The notes below the pieces were generated by a model, which had not been told where the DNA came from, searched no databases, and saw only the letters and a list, made by a program, of their open reading frames with translations. The translations under genes and the position numbers were made by a program. Of a stretch of 36,837 nucleotides of DNA, positions 1-8,274 are shown piece after piece (within the stretch, counting starts at the first letter, position 1; each line of letters opens with the position of its first letter). The stretch is from Luminiphilus sp. (GTDB taxonomy: Bacteria > Pseudomonadota > Gammaproteobacteria > Pseudomonadales > Halieaceae). The stretch lies in contig JADHQG010000013.1 in NCBI GenBank assembly GCA_016778045.1, forward strand, positions 1 through 36,837, given 5' to 3'.

Positions 1-225
1 TTTCCCCCTGCCGACACCGCCCCACAGGTAGAGGCCTTTTTCGGGCAAGCTGGGACGCCCCATCCACCTGGCCACCCGCGCCGATAAGGCGCGCTGACTC
101 GCCAGCCTGACGCATAAACGGCTGTGGAGCTCATCCAACTGACCGATCGCGTCGGCCTGCGCCGGATCCTCGAGGAGCGTGCCGGCAGCCAGTTCTTTCT
201 CATACCGTTGCAAAGGTGAAAGCAC
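1..225 (-). CDS. zapE: ZapE, AFG1-like divisome ATPase (N-terminal part, cut by window edge)
   Basis: This is the first 75 codons of a P-loop ATPase. The predicted start is GTG at 225, giving MLSPLQRYEKELAAG, and the window ends just inside the Walker A motif (LYLWGGVGRGK, residues 65-75, normally followed by T). The opening SPLQRYEKEL and the GVGRGK P-loop are typical of ZapE/YhcM. In Escherichia coli this ATPase associates with the Z-ring and affects FtsZ bundling under stress. An AGG lies about 12 nt before the GTG, so the ribosome site is weak. It is divergent from zapG, as in E. coli, which supports the identification. The ATPase core and the arginine finger are outside the window. Confidence 0.9.
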   Translation of the reverse strand, partial: MLSPLQRYEKELAAGTLLEDPAQADAIGQLDELHSRLCVRLASQRALSARVARWMGRPSLPEKGLYLWGGVGRGK

Positions 226-486
226 GAGTTTTATAAGCCTTTCGAGCAGTTGTCTTTAGCGGCGCGCAGGTTAGCACGCGATGTTAATGCGGTCGGGCCG
301 CTCAGATGGATCACTGCCTTGATGAGGTTTGCAGACACCAACGTTTTAAGACCCCTGAAATCTATTGGGGGATCATCAGCGACGCCACCTCTCTCTTGCA
401 GTACACTGAGACCCATGGCGTGCCAATAGCGCCGCCGGCTCTGCAGAGCAGCTTAAAGAACGGACAACTTAAGGATCATCGCCGCT
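226..486. promoter_or_regulatory. Divergent zapE/zapG intergenic region
   Basis: These 261 bases hold no convincing gene. Short ORFs here lack ribosome sites or run into zapG in another frame. On the minus strand a TATAAA (about 226-232) sits right against the zapE GTG. If it were a -10 box the zapE transcript would be nearly leaderless, but no good -35 accompanies it. On the plus side there is a perfect 12-bp palindrome, GCTCTGCAGAGC, at 438-449, and an AAGGA ribosome site for zapG at 471-475. Promoters for both genes must lie here, but I cannot place them with confidence. Confidence 0.5.
438..449. repeat. 12-bp perfect palindrome upstream of zapG
   Basis: GCTCTGCAGAGC reads identically on both strands and lies 37 bp before the zapG start codon. 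It could be a regulator half-site pair or chance. It does not match a LexA box or another operator I recognise. Confidence 0.3.
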
Positions 487-933
487 ATGTACACCATGTC
501 TCATCTTTTGATCGCGCTGTTCATCGGGGTTGGCATAGGCGGTTTTGTTGGCTGGTATGTCGCTGTGAACAACAGAGGTGACAACAAGCGCAAAGTCATC
601 ATGGACCTCGAGAGCCAGCTCGATCAGGCGGCGCAAAGCCGCGCTGATTATGAGGCAGAGGTTGCAGAGCATTTTGCGCAAACGGCAGATTTACTGCACA
701 AGCTCACTGACGACTATCGCGCGGTCTACACACATCTGGCCGATGGCGCTGAGCAACTCTGTGGCGATCAAGTCAGCATCTCGGAGGCCGCTTTGACGGC
801 GCCCGCCGAGGACGCCAAGCCACATTTGGTCGAAGTGGCGCAGCCGCTGGATTATGCGCCAAAAAAACCCGACGAACAGGGCCAACTTTCAGAGACATTT
901 GGGCTGGATAAGTCCAACAGCTCCGCTGCCTGA
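487..933 (+). CDS. zapG: ZapG/YhcB, DUF1043 membrane-anchored envelope/division protein
   Basis: A 148-aa protein with a single N-terminal membrane helix (about residues 5-27, LLIALFIGVGIGGFVGWYV), then a coiled-coil-like region (about 38-95, with an ALIL-free run LESQLDQAAQSRADYEAEVAEHF), then a low-complexity acidic/proline tail. This is the DUF1043 layout. YhcB/ZapG is an inner-membrane protein linked to the elongasome and divisome in E. coli. ATG at 487 is preferred over the in-frame ATG at 496 because AAGGA (471-475) is 11 nt upstream of the first. It is divergent from zapE, the conserved arrangement. Its stop codon lies inside a palindrome shared with the convergent nif3 gene. Confidence 0.88.
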   Translation: MYTMSHLLIALFIGVGIGGFVGWYVAVNNRGDNKRKVIMDLESQLDQAAQSRADYEAEVAEHFAQTADLLHKLTDDYRAVYTHLADGAEQLCGDQVSISEAALTAPAEDAKPHLVEVAQPLDYAPKKPDEQGQLSETFGLDKSNSSAA

Positions 934-947
934 TCCTGATCAGGCAG
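926..947. terminator. Perfect 10-bp palindrome spanning both convergent stop codons
   Basis: CTGCCTGATC (926-935) is followed by the dinucleotide CT and then its exact reverse complement GATCAGGCAG (938-947). The zapG stop (931-933) is in the left arm and the nif3 stop (940-942, minus strand) is in the right arm. In RNA from either strand it would fold to a strong hairpin with about an 8-9 bp stem. No U-tract follows on either side, so it is not a classical intrinsic terminator. It may be a bidirectional Rho-assisted end or a 3'-end stabiliser. Confidence 0.55.
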
Positions 948-1695
948 GGTTATCGATGTCGATAAATTCGTGCCGGATGCCTAGCGCGCCGGCGACGGCT
1001 TCACCCACTGCCTGAACACCGTACCGCTCTGTCGCATGATGACCTGCGGCGATAAAAGCAATGCCGCGCTCGCGTGCAACGTGCACAGTCTGCTCAGACA
1101 CCTCCCCCGTCACATAAACGTCGGCTCCCGCGTCGGCTGCTTGATCGATATAGCCCTGACCGGCACCCGTGCACCACGCCACCGACTGCACTAACCCGTC
1201 ACCCAACACGAGGGGCTGGCGATCCAGCGCAGCGCTCAGCCGATCTGCCAGCGCGCTGACCGGCATGGGCGCCTCAAGAGACCCCTGAAATACGGGCGTA
1301 CCCGGGTCGCCAGGGTCGATCGGTGCCGGCGTCGTCACGCCCATGAGTTGCCCCAGCATGACATTGTTTCCGTATTGCGGATGGCAATCGAGGGGTAGGT
1401 GGTAAGCGAGCAAATTGATATTGGCGGTCATCAGTGTGCGGACCCTCTGAGCTTTCATGCCCGTGATGCGCGCATCTTCTGAGCGCCAGAAGTAGCCGTG
1501 ATGCACCAGAATTGCGTCGGCGCCACGACCCCGTGCTTCATCCAGGAGCGCCTGGCTGGCTGTCACACCCGTCACGAGGTAATCGATTTCCGCCACACCC
1601 TCGACCTGTAACCCGTTGGGGCAATAATCCCGGAACCGCTCCGGCTGGAGTAATTCATCCAAAAAATCGCACAGTTGCTGCCGCGTGCACGCCAT
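940..1695 (-). CDS. Nif3/YbgI-family (DUF34) dinuclear-metal protein
   Basis: The 251-aa product begins MACTRQQLCDFLDELLQ. It shows the metal-ligand motifs of the NIF3/DUF34 family: VHHGYFW near residue 65, the YHLPLDCHPQYGNN segment near residue 100, and the GHHATERYG segment near the C-terminus. Its short one-domain length matches the bacterial YbgI form. The family binds two metal ions and forms toroidal hexamers. A GTP cyclohydrolase-like role has been proposed, but its substrate is unsettled. ATG at 1695 (TTGGAT just upstream) is chosen. The same frame is open up to 1941, but that extension has no family similarity and overlaps the start of the divergent protease gene. The 79-bp gap to that gene must contain both promoters. 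Confidence 0.88.
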   Translation of the reverse strand: MACTRQQLCDFLDELLQPERFRDYCPNGLQVEGVAEIDYLVTGVTASQALLDEARGRGADAILVHHGYFWRSEDARITGMKAQRVRTLMTANINLLAYHLPLDCHPQYGNNVMLGQLMGVTTPAPIDPGDPGTPVFQGSLEAPMPVSALADRLSAALDRQPLVLGDGLVQSVAWCTGAGQGYIDQAADAGADVYVTGEVSEQTVHVARERGIAFIAAGHHATERYGVQAVGEAVAGALGIRHEFIDIDNPA

Positions 1696-1774
1696 GAGAG
1701 ATCCAAAATGTTTCCGACTGTAGAGAGAATAACCAGCGCACCATGATTTACAATGCTTGCTCGGGGAGACGAAT

Positions 1775-2878
1775 GTGAAACAAGACCTGATTGCTTTTAT
1801 CTGGCCAGCCTTAGTCGGCGTCTTGGGCGCCGCATTAATTTTGGACAGGTGGGTACTCCCCGATGCGGAGGGCCTCAGCGCTTCATCAACCGGCAGCTTC
1901 CGCGAGGCGGTTGCGCTGGCCACCCCCTCTGTCGTCAACATTTACACCGCCAAGCTGGTGGAAACGCGCACCGACCCGCGCCTGAACTCCCCAATGCAGC
2001 GTCGCTTTCGATCTAATCGGGGCCGGGGACAGCGCATCGAGCGCTCCTTGGGCTCGGGTGTCATCCTTAGGTCCGACGGGCACATTGTCACCAATAACCA
2101 CGTTATCGAGGGCGCAGACGCTATTCAGGTGTTGCTCGCCGACGGGCGCTCAGCCAGCGCGTCGGTAGTGGGCACTGACCCCGAGACAGATCTGGCCATC
2201 CTTCACATCGACCTGCCAGACCTGACCCCCATCGAACTCGCCGACACTGACAATATTGCCGTCGGCGATGTCGTGCTGGCCATTGGCAATCCCTATGGTT
2301 TTGGGCATTCAGTTTCCCAGGGCATTGTCTCGGGGGTCGGCCGTTTTGGCCTGCAGCTGTCTACCTACGAGGGATACATTCAGACAGACGCAACTGTCCA
2401 CCTGGGGAGCTCGGGCGGCGCGTTAATCGACAGCCAGGGAAAGCTGGTGGGAATCAACACCCTCATTTATACGGCCGGTGCCGAGCGTGGTGACGAGACC
2501 CCGGGCATTGGCATCAACCTGGCCACACCCAGTGATTTGGCGGCATCCGTTTTGAGCGACATTGTCAGTTACGGCCGCGTGATTCGCGGCTGGCTGGGGG
2601 TGAGCGTAGAGGTCTTGCTCAGTGAGGGACAATCCGGCAATCCTGCGCAGCAACTGATCGTGACAGATCTGGCTCCCGGTGGGCCCGCCGAGCGAGCTGG
2701 AATCAGACTGAATGACATTATTGTCGCGATGGATGGCGAAGCCGTGGTGGACGGTCGCGCTGCTATGATCCAAATTGCTCGCCTTCGGCCAGGACACCTA
2801 TTGCGGGTCAACCTTGACCGCGACGGGCTACCGGTCGAATTGGAGGCCGTAGTCGGGACCCGCGCTAATTCGGGTTAA
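1775..2878 (+). CDS. algW: DegS/AlgW-type membrane-anchored serine protease with one PDZ domain
   Basis: A 367-aa S1C protease. It has an N-terminal anchor helix (about residues 5-23), a trypsin-like domain with the triad H109 (VTNNHV), D139 (DPETDLAIL) and S213 (GSSGGAL), and one C-terminal PDZ domain (about 275-362). One PDZ plus an anchor defines DegS/AlgW rather than DegP/DegQ. Such proteases make the first cut in RseA/MucA when misfolded porins bind the PDZ, releasing the envelope-stress sigma factor. GTG at 1775 is the start, with GGGGAG 6-7 nt upstream; a TTG at 1757 is an alternative. The residue before the catalytic serine is Ser rather than the usual Asn. In Pseudomonas algW sits next to hisC-hisD; here hisC is absent and the stop is one base from the hisD stop. 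No anti-sigma substrate is encoded in the window. Confidence 0.9.
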   Translation: MKQDLIAFIWPALVGVLGAALILDRWVLPDAEGLSASSTGSFREAVALATPSVVNIYTAKLVETRTDPRLNSPMQRRFRSNRGRGQRIERSLGSGVILRSDGHIVTNNHVIEGADAIQVLLADGRSASASVVGTDPETDLAILHIDLPDLTPIELADTDNIAVGDVVLAIGNPYGFGHSVSQGIVSGVGRFGLQLSTYEGYIQTDATVHLGSSGGALIDSQGKLVGINTLIYTAGAERGDETPGIGINLATPSDLAASVLSDIVSYGRVIRGWLGVSVEVLLSEGQSGNPAQQLIVTDLAPGGPAERAGIRLNDIIVAMDGEAVVDGRAAMIQIARLRPGHLLRVNLDRDGLPVELEAVVGTRANSG

Positions 2879-2879
2879 A

Positions 2880-4193
2880 TCACCCTTCTCTTCGAATCCG
2901 CATCATGGCGCTGAGACCATGCGCTTCGAGCGATTCAGCCTCCGCCAGAGTCGATGCCAGGGCGCCCAATCGCTGCGCACCCTCCTCAGAGATCTGTATC
3001 ACGCTGCTTCGACGCTGAAAGTCGTAAACACCCAGAGGTGAGGCAAAGCGCGCCGAACCCGCAGTCGGTAATACGTGGTTGGGCCCGGCGCAATAGTCAC
3101 CGAGGGACTCCGAGGACATGGGACCCATGAAGACAGCGCCGGCCGCCCGAATACCCTCGAGCAAAGCCTCGGGATTGTCGACCGCCAGTTCGAGATGCTC
3201 AGGCGCAAGCTGATTGCTCAAATCCACTGCCGCCCCAAGGTCGGGAACCTGGATCAACGCCCCCCGATTTTCCAGCGAGGCGCTGACGATGTCGCGGCGA
3301 GCCATGGTGGGCAGTTTTTCATCAATACAAGTAGCGACGGCATCCAGATAATCTGAGTCAGTAGCGATGAGCACCGCCTGAGCGAATTCGTCGTGCTCGG
3401 CTTGAGCAAACAAATCCATGGTGACCCACTCGGGATCCACGGAACCGTCGGCAATAATTAAAATCTCAGAGGGGCCCGCCACCATATCGATACCGACCCG
3501 GCCAAACACCTGACGCTTTGCCTCTGCAACATACCGATTACCCGGCCCCACAATCTTGTCCACTCTAGGAATCGTTTCAGTACCGTAAGTGAGGGCAGCC
3601 ACCGCCTGAGCGCCGCCAATTGTGAACACCCTATCGACGCCTGCGAGTCCCGCCGCCGCCAGCACCACTGCGTTCAATTCGCCCTCCGGCGCTGGAACGA
3701 CCATCACGACATCCGGCACCCCTGCGACTTTCGCCGGGATCACATTCATCAGCACCGAGGACGGGTAACTGGCGCGACCCCCCGGCACATAGACGCCTAC
3801 CCGGTCGAGAGGCAAGATCCGCTGACCCAAAACAGATCCCGTGTCATCCGTAAACTGCCAGCTGCTGGTGAGCTGGTGCGCGTGAAAATCACGGATACGC
3901 TCGATGGCTTTTTCCAAAGCCTCTCTGACCGCGGGGTCGATTGACTCCACCGCCTCTGCGAGCGCCGAGGGATCGACGCAGAGCGACCTCACATCGTCAA
4001 CAGATCGACGATCCAGCTCGTTGGTCAGTTGCAGCAGCGCTTCGTCGCCTCGCTCTGCAATTCGGGACACAATGCCGGTGACGGTTTGGGTCAGCGCCGG
4101 GTCAGCATCCGCAGGGCTAACCAATAGCTGCGCGAACCGACTGTCAAAGTCCGGCGAAGGGTACTGGAGTCGCGCTATGCGAGTGTCTGGCAT
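2880..4193 (-). CDS. hisD: Histidinol dehydrogenase
   Basis: The 437-aa protein has the full-length HisD fold. It oxidises L-histidinol to histidine in two NAD-dependent steps, the end of histidine biosynthesis. Visible signatures are VGVYVPGGRASYPSS, KIVGPGNRYVAEAKRQVFG, the zinc-ligand region FAQAEHDEFAQ, the catalytic Glu-His in LAPEHLEL, GDYCAGPNHVLPT, and the C-terminal ligand His in LEAHGLSAM. Its ATG overlaps the hisG stop by one base (TGATG), so the two genes are likely translationally coupled. In many relatives hisC follows hisD; here the next gene is the convergent protease gene. Confidence 0.97.
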   Translation of the reverse strand: MPDTRIARLQYPSPDFDSRFAQLLVSPADADPALTQTVTGIVSRIAERGDEALLQLTNELDRRSVDDVRSLCVDPSALAEAVESIDPAVREALEKAIERIRDFHAHQLTSSWQFTDDTGSVLGQRILPLDRVGVYVPGGRASYPSSVLMNVIPAKVAGVPDVVMVVPAPEGELNAVVLAAAGLAGVDRVFTIGGAQAVAALTYGTETIPRVDKIVGPGNRYVAEAKRQVFGRVGIDMVAGPSEILIIADGSVDPEWVTMDLFAQAEHDEFAQAVLIATDSDYLDAVATCIDEKLPTMARRDIVSASLENRGALIQVPDLGAAVDLSNQLAPEHLELAVDNPEALLEGIRAAGAVFMGPMSSESLGDYCAGPNHVLPTAGSARFASPLGVYDFQRRSSVIQISEEGAQRLGALASTLAEAESLEAHGLSAMMRIRREG

Positions 4194-4849
4194 CAGGATT
4201 CTCTGGTATTCACGGCGTTGGACAACGCCTCAATCACGGCCTGCACGGAACTGTGACGAGTACGCATAGACGCCTTGTTGACGATCAGCCGAGAGGACAC
4301 CTCGGCGATAAGCTCCCGCGGTGCCATACCGTTCTCAGCAAGCGTCTTACCCGTATCGACAATATCGACGATCTCGTCCGCCAACCCCATCAGCGGTGCC
4401 AGCTCCATCGATCCATATAGCTTGATGACGTCAGCGTGCATCCCCTTTCTGGCGTAATGGGCCCTGGCAACGTTGACGAATTTGGTAGCCACCCTGACGC
4501 GCCGAGTGGCGTTGTCGCCTGACGAGGTAGCAGCAGGTCCGGCAGTCATCAATCGGCACCGGGCGATACCGAGATCAAGTGGCTCATAAATTCCTGCACT
4601 GCCGGACTCCAATAACATGTCCTTGCCGGCGATGCCCAAATCGGCGGCGCCGTGGCGCACATAGGTCGGCACATCTGATCCTCTGAGAATGACCAGACTC
4701 ACTCTCGACAGACTTGTCGGCACGATCAGCTTTCGACTGACCTGAAGGTCCTCTGCAGGCTCGATCCCTGCCGCAGCCAACAAGGGCAACGTCTCTTTGA
4801 GAATCCGGCCCTTTGTCAGCGCGATGGTGATGTCGTGGTCGATGTTCAT
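4193..4849 (-). CDS. hisG: ATP phosphoribosyltransferase, short (HisZ-dependent) form
   Basis: At 218 aa this is the short form of HisG, lacking the C-terminal regulatory ACT-like domain. It catalyses the committed step of histidine synthesis, joining ATP and PRPP. The opening [18 protein letters not shown], the [12 protein letters not shown] segment, and the PRPP-binding region around [18 protein letters not shown] are characteristic. Short HisG needs HisZ (a HisRS paralogue) for activity and feedback control. HisZ is not in this window; in many gammaproteobacteria it is near purA/hflKC. The gene is 17 nt downstream of murA and overlaps hisD by one base. Confidence 0.96.
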   Translation of the reverse strand: MNIDHDITIALTKGRILKETLPLLAAAGIEPAEDLQVSRKLIVPTSLSRVSLVILRGSDVPTYVRHGAADLGIAGKDMLLESGSAGIYEPLDLGIARCRLMTAGPAATSSGDNATRRVRVATKFVNVARAHYARKGMHADVIKLYGSMELAPLMGLADEIVDIVDTGKTLAENGMAPRELIAEVSSRLIVNKASMRTRHSSVQAVIEALSNAVNTRES

Positions 4850-4866
4850 GGCTGTGCTCTCTGCCT

Positions 4867-6141
<1,275 letters not shown>

Positions 6142-6153
6142 TCAGCCAAGCGC

Positions 6154-6372
6154 TCAAGGCGTTCGAGCAGTGATGTTGACTGCGTGCAGAGTACCGTCAG
6201 CGATCAAATCGGACAGCGGCGCATAAACTGCCTGCTGGCGCGCCACCGGTCTCAGCCCCTCAAATGCGGCGCTGGTCACAACAATGTCGACATGCCCGCC
6301 GTTGATTGCCACCGAAATATCGCCGTCAGGGAAAGCCCCGGCTAGTCGCTCAGTGAGTTCCTGCTCAGTCAC
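6154..6372 (-). CDS. ibaG: BolA-family protein IbaG (YrbA)
   Basis: A 72-aa BolA-like protein with the family core FEGLRPVARQQAVYAPLSDLIADGTLHAVNI split over residues 40-70. BolA/IbaG proteins pair with monothiol glutaredoxins around [2Fe-2S] clusters, and IbaG is named for acid-stress influence in E. coli. GTG at 6372 is chosen because GAGGAG lies 7 nt upstream; an ATG at 6399 would extend 9 residues into mlaC without a ribosome site. The start overlaps the mlaC stop by 8 nt. The protein ends at ITARTP and lacks the short AEWARDRK-like tail of the E. coli protein. Position between mlaC and murA is conserved. Confidence 0.9.
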   Translation of the reverse strand: MTEQELTERLAGAFPDGDISVAINGGHVDIVVTSAAFEGLRPVARQQAVYAPLSDLIADGTLHAVNITARTP

Positions 6373-7078
6373 GGGCCAGCTCCTCTGCTTGTTCGGCAAT
6401 CATTGCATTCCACTGACTGATCGCCACGTCGAGGTCATCGTCAGCCTCTTGGGCCAGTGCACTGAATTGATTGCGGTAGATTTCACCGAGGTTAATGGTC
6501 TCGATAATTAAATTGCGGAGTCGCCAGGAGCCGTCTTTGTATTGACCCATTTGATAGCGGATGGTGTAGACCCTGTCAGCCTCTCCGTAGACGAGTTGTG
6601 TCACGGAAGCGATGCGCGCGCTCTGGGGCGACGCCTCAGCACCTTGCACCTCCATTTGCGCCCCGCCAAACGCCAGCAGCCCCTTGGCATAGCTGCGGAT
6701 CAAACCCTCTCTGAGCGTTGCGGCAAAGGCGTCTCGCTGGCGCTTCAGTTGCTCCCGACCGGCTGCGTCCATGGTACGGCCGCGGCTGTAGTAATCACCC
6801 ATAACAGCGGTCGCAAACCCGCGCCAATCAACCAGGTCAGCCAGCGCCGCGTCAATCTCTTGGTAATAGCGATCCGGATCTTCGTCAAAGTAATCATTGG
6901 CGTCGCCCACCACCGACATAATTTGCTCTGTCACCTCTCGGATGACCTCGGCGGGGCCCGTGCTTTTCAGCTCCGATCCATCAGCCATTACCCACGTGGG
7001 TATCGCCAGCAGACAGACGATCAGCAGAGTGGCTGTCAGGCCCAAAAACTGTCGGTGGTCGGCATGGATTCCAATCAC
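6365..7078 (-). CDS. mlaC: MlaC/Ttg2D-like periplasmic phospholipid-binding protein
   Basis: A 237-aa exported protein with a basic start, a hydrophobic signal core (about residues 13-30) and a likely cleavage after VMA. The mature part is a Tol_Tol_Ttg2 domain, with the run GDYYSRGRTM, a YQMGQYKDGSWRLRNLII strand pair, and the closing IYRNQF. MlaC shuttles phospholipids between the outer-membrane MlaA complex and the inner-membrane MlaFEDB transporter. GTG at 7078 with GGAG 11 nt upstream is the best start. What is odd is the context: mlaF, mlaE and mlaD, which usually precede mlaC, are replaced by about 215 bp and the antiporter gene, and no STAS-domain mlaB lies before ibaG. Confidence 0.85.
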   Translation of the reverse strand: MIGIHADHRQFLGLTATLLIVCLLAIPTWVMADGSELKSTGPAEVIREVTEQIMSVVGDANDYFDEDPDRYYQEIDAALADLVDWRGFATAVMGDYYSRGRTMDAAGREQLKRQRDAFAATLREGLIRSYAKGLLAFGGAQMEVQGAEASPQSARIASVTQLVYGEADRVYTIRYQMGQYKDGSWRLRNLIIETINLGEIYRNQFSALAQEADDDLDVAISQWNAMIAEQAEELARD

Positions 7079-7135
7079 AATCGGTACATCTCCGTTATAA
7101 AACTCCGTTCAAAGGCGTGGCGCGTTGGTGACTTT

Positions 7136-7294
7136 ATGACCAACCAATACATGCCTACCAAAGATTTGACTGGGTTAGACTGTGCGTCGTGCGAGAAATT
7201 CAACCCATCCCCCTGCACAGGTTTGTCGCGGCACATAATACCCGATCAGCGCAAAAGCCTCTCGCCCGGCGGCGTAAATAAGGAAACAAGATAG
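7136..7294 (+). CDS. Possible 52-aa Cys-containing small protein upstream of the antiporter
   Basis: An ORF from ATG 7136 (second ATG at 7151) to the TAG at 7292-7294. A GGTGA lies about 5 nt before the first ATG, and the stop overlaps the antiporter GTG by one base (TAGTG). The protein has three cysteines in DCASCEKFNPSPC, a CxxC plus one. I recognise no family. The coupling and spacing are suggestive, but an open frame of this size can arise by chance, and the region must also carry promoters for mlaC and the antiporter. Confidence 0.25.
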   Translation: MTNQYMPTKDLTGLDCASCEKFNPSPCTGLSRHIIPDQRKSLSPGGVNKETR

Positions 7295-8250
7295 TGTTGT
7301 GGTACTCGGCAGTGATAGCGGCTGGATTGGTCGCCTTGGTATGGAGTGCTGATCGTTTCGTGGACGGCGCGTCGGCCATCGCCAAGCGAGCGGGTCTGAC
7401 ACCCATGCTGATTGGCTTGACCATCGTGTCGGTGGGCACCTCGGCCCCCGAAATTCTCATTTCAGTCATGTCCGCTCTGGCGGGATCCGGAGAACTCGCT
7501 GTGGGTAACGCCTTGGGGTCGAATATTGCCAATGTGGGGCTGGTGCTCGGTGTCACCCTGTTGGTCAGTCCCATCACGCTGGGTCGCAGCACGACTTTGA
7601 TCGACCTGCCGCTGCTTATGGCCGTGGTACTGCTCACATGGGGGCTATTAGCAGATCATCAATTGGACCCCAGCGACAGCATTATTTTGCTCGGCACCCT
7701 GGGACTTTTTTTCATCCGCATTGCGCAGCACGCCAAGACACCCGGCATCAACAGCGAATCTCGTGACATTCCCGAGATGTCCAACGCGGCGGCGTGGCTA
7801 TCGTTTCTCGGCGGCCTGATCTTGCTGATCGGCTCCTCGCGAGTACTGGTATGGGCGGCTTCACACATCGCTCAGACGCTCGGCGTGTCTGAACTGGTGA
7901 TTGGCTTAACGATCGTCGCGGTGGGTACCAGCCTGCCCGAATTGGCGGCCGCGATCATGAGCGCTACCAAAGGTCATGCCGACATGGCAATCGGCGCCAT
8001 TGTGGGCTCAAACATGTTCAACATCCTGCTGGTTCTGGCAATCCCCGGTCTCTGGGGGACCCTTCCGCTTGAGACCGCCGTAGTGAGTCGAGACATGGTC
8101 GTGGTATTTCTCACAACCCTGATCCTTGCTATGGCCGCGTTGTGGCGTTGGAATGGAGCGCTCGGTGCAGGCACTCTCAGTAAGGGGACGGGTGGAACCC
8201 TGCTCACACTTTACGTCGCCTACTATGGGTGGCTCTTTTACCTACCCTGA
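7294..8250 (+). CDS. yrbG: Calcium/sodium antiporter, CaCA family (CaxA/YrbG-like)
   Basis: A 318-aa inner-membrane protein with about 10 helices and the two inverted alpha-repeats of the cation/Ca2+ exchanger family. The first repeat is GLTIVSVGTSAPE (41-53) and GNALGSNIANVG (71-82). The second is GLTIVAVGTSLPE (204-216) and GAIVGSNMFNILL (234-246). The acidic residues of the GTSxPE motifs are the expected ion ligands. Members exchange Na+ or H+ for Ca2+; the substrate here is inferred. GTG at 7294 has AAGGA 9 nt upstream. As in E. coli it stands at the head of the kdsD-kdsC-lpt cluster and is divergent from the mla side. Confidence 0.93.
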   Translation: MLWYSAVIAAGLVALVWSADRFVDGASAIAKRAGLTPMLIGLTIVSVGTSAPEILISVMSALAGSGELAVGNALGSNIANVGLVLGVTLLVSPITLGRSTTLIDLPLLMAVVLLTWGLLADHQLDPSDSIILLGTLGLFFIRIAQHAKTPGINSESRDIPEMSNAAAWLSFLGGLILLIGSSRVLVWAASHIAQTLGVSELVIGLTIVAVGTSLPELAAAIMSATKGHADMAIGAIVGSNMFNILLVLAIPGLWGTLPLETAVVSRDMVVVFLTTLILAMAALWRWNGALGAGTLSKGTGGTLLTLYVAYYGWLFYLP

Positions 8251-8274
8251 AATTGACCCCTGATACGGCAAACC

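Noticed and set aside
306-581. A 91-codon frame in the zapE/zapG gap
   Set aside because: No ribosome site, runs into zapG in another frame, and the product is unlike any family I know.
1696-1941. An 82-codon N-terminal extension of the Nif3 protein
   Set aside because: It has no family similarity, crosses the divergent promoter region and overlaps the protease start; ATG 1695 gives a normal-length protein.
6542-7294. A 250-codon open frame on the plus strand opposite mlaC
   Set aside because: It is antisense to a clear MlaC gene and has no family signature; only its last 52 codons, outside mlaC, are kept as a weak candidate.
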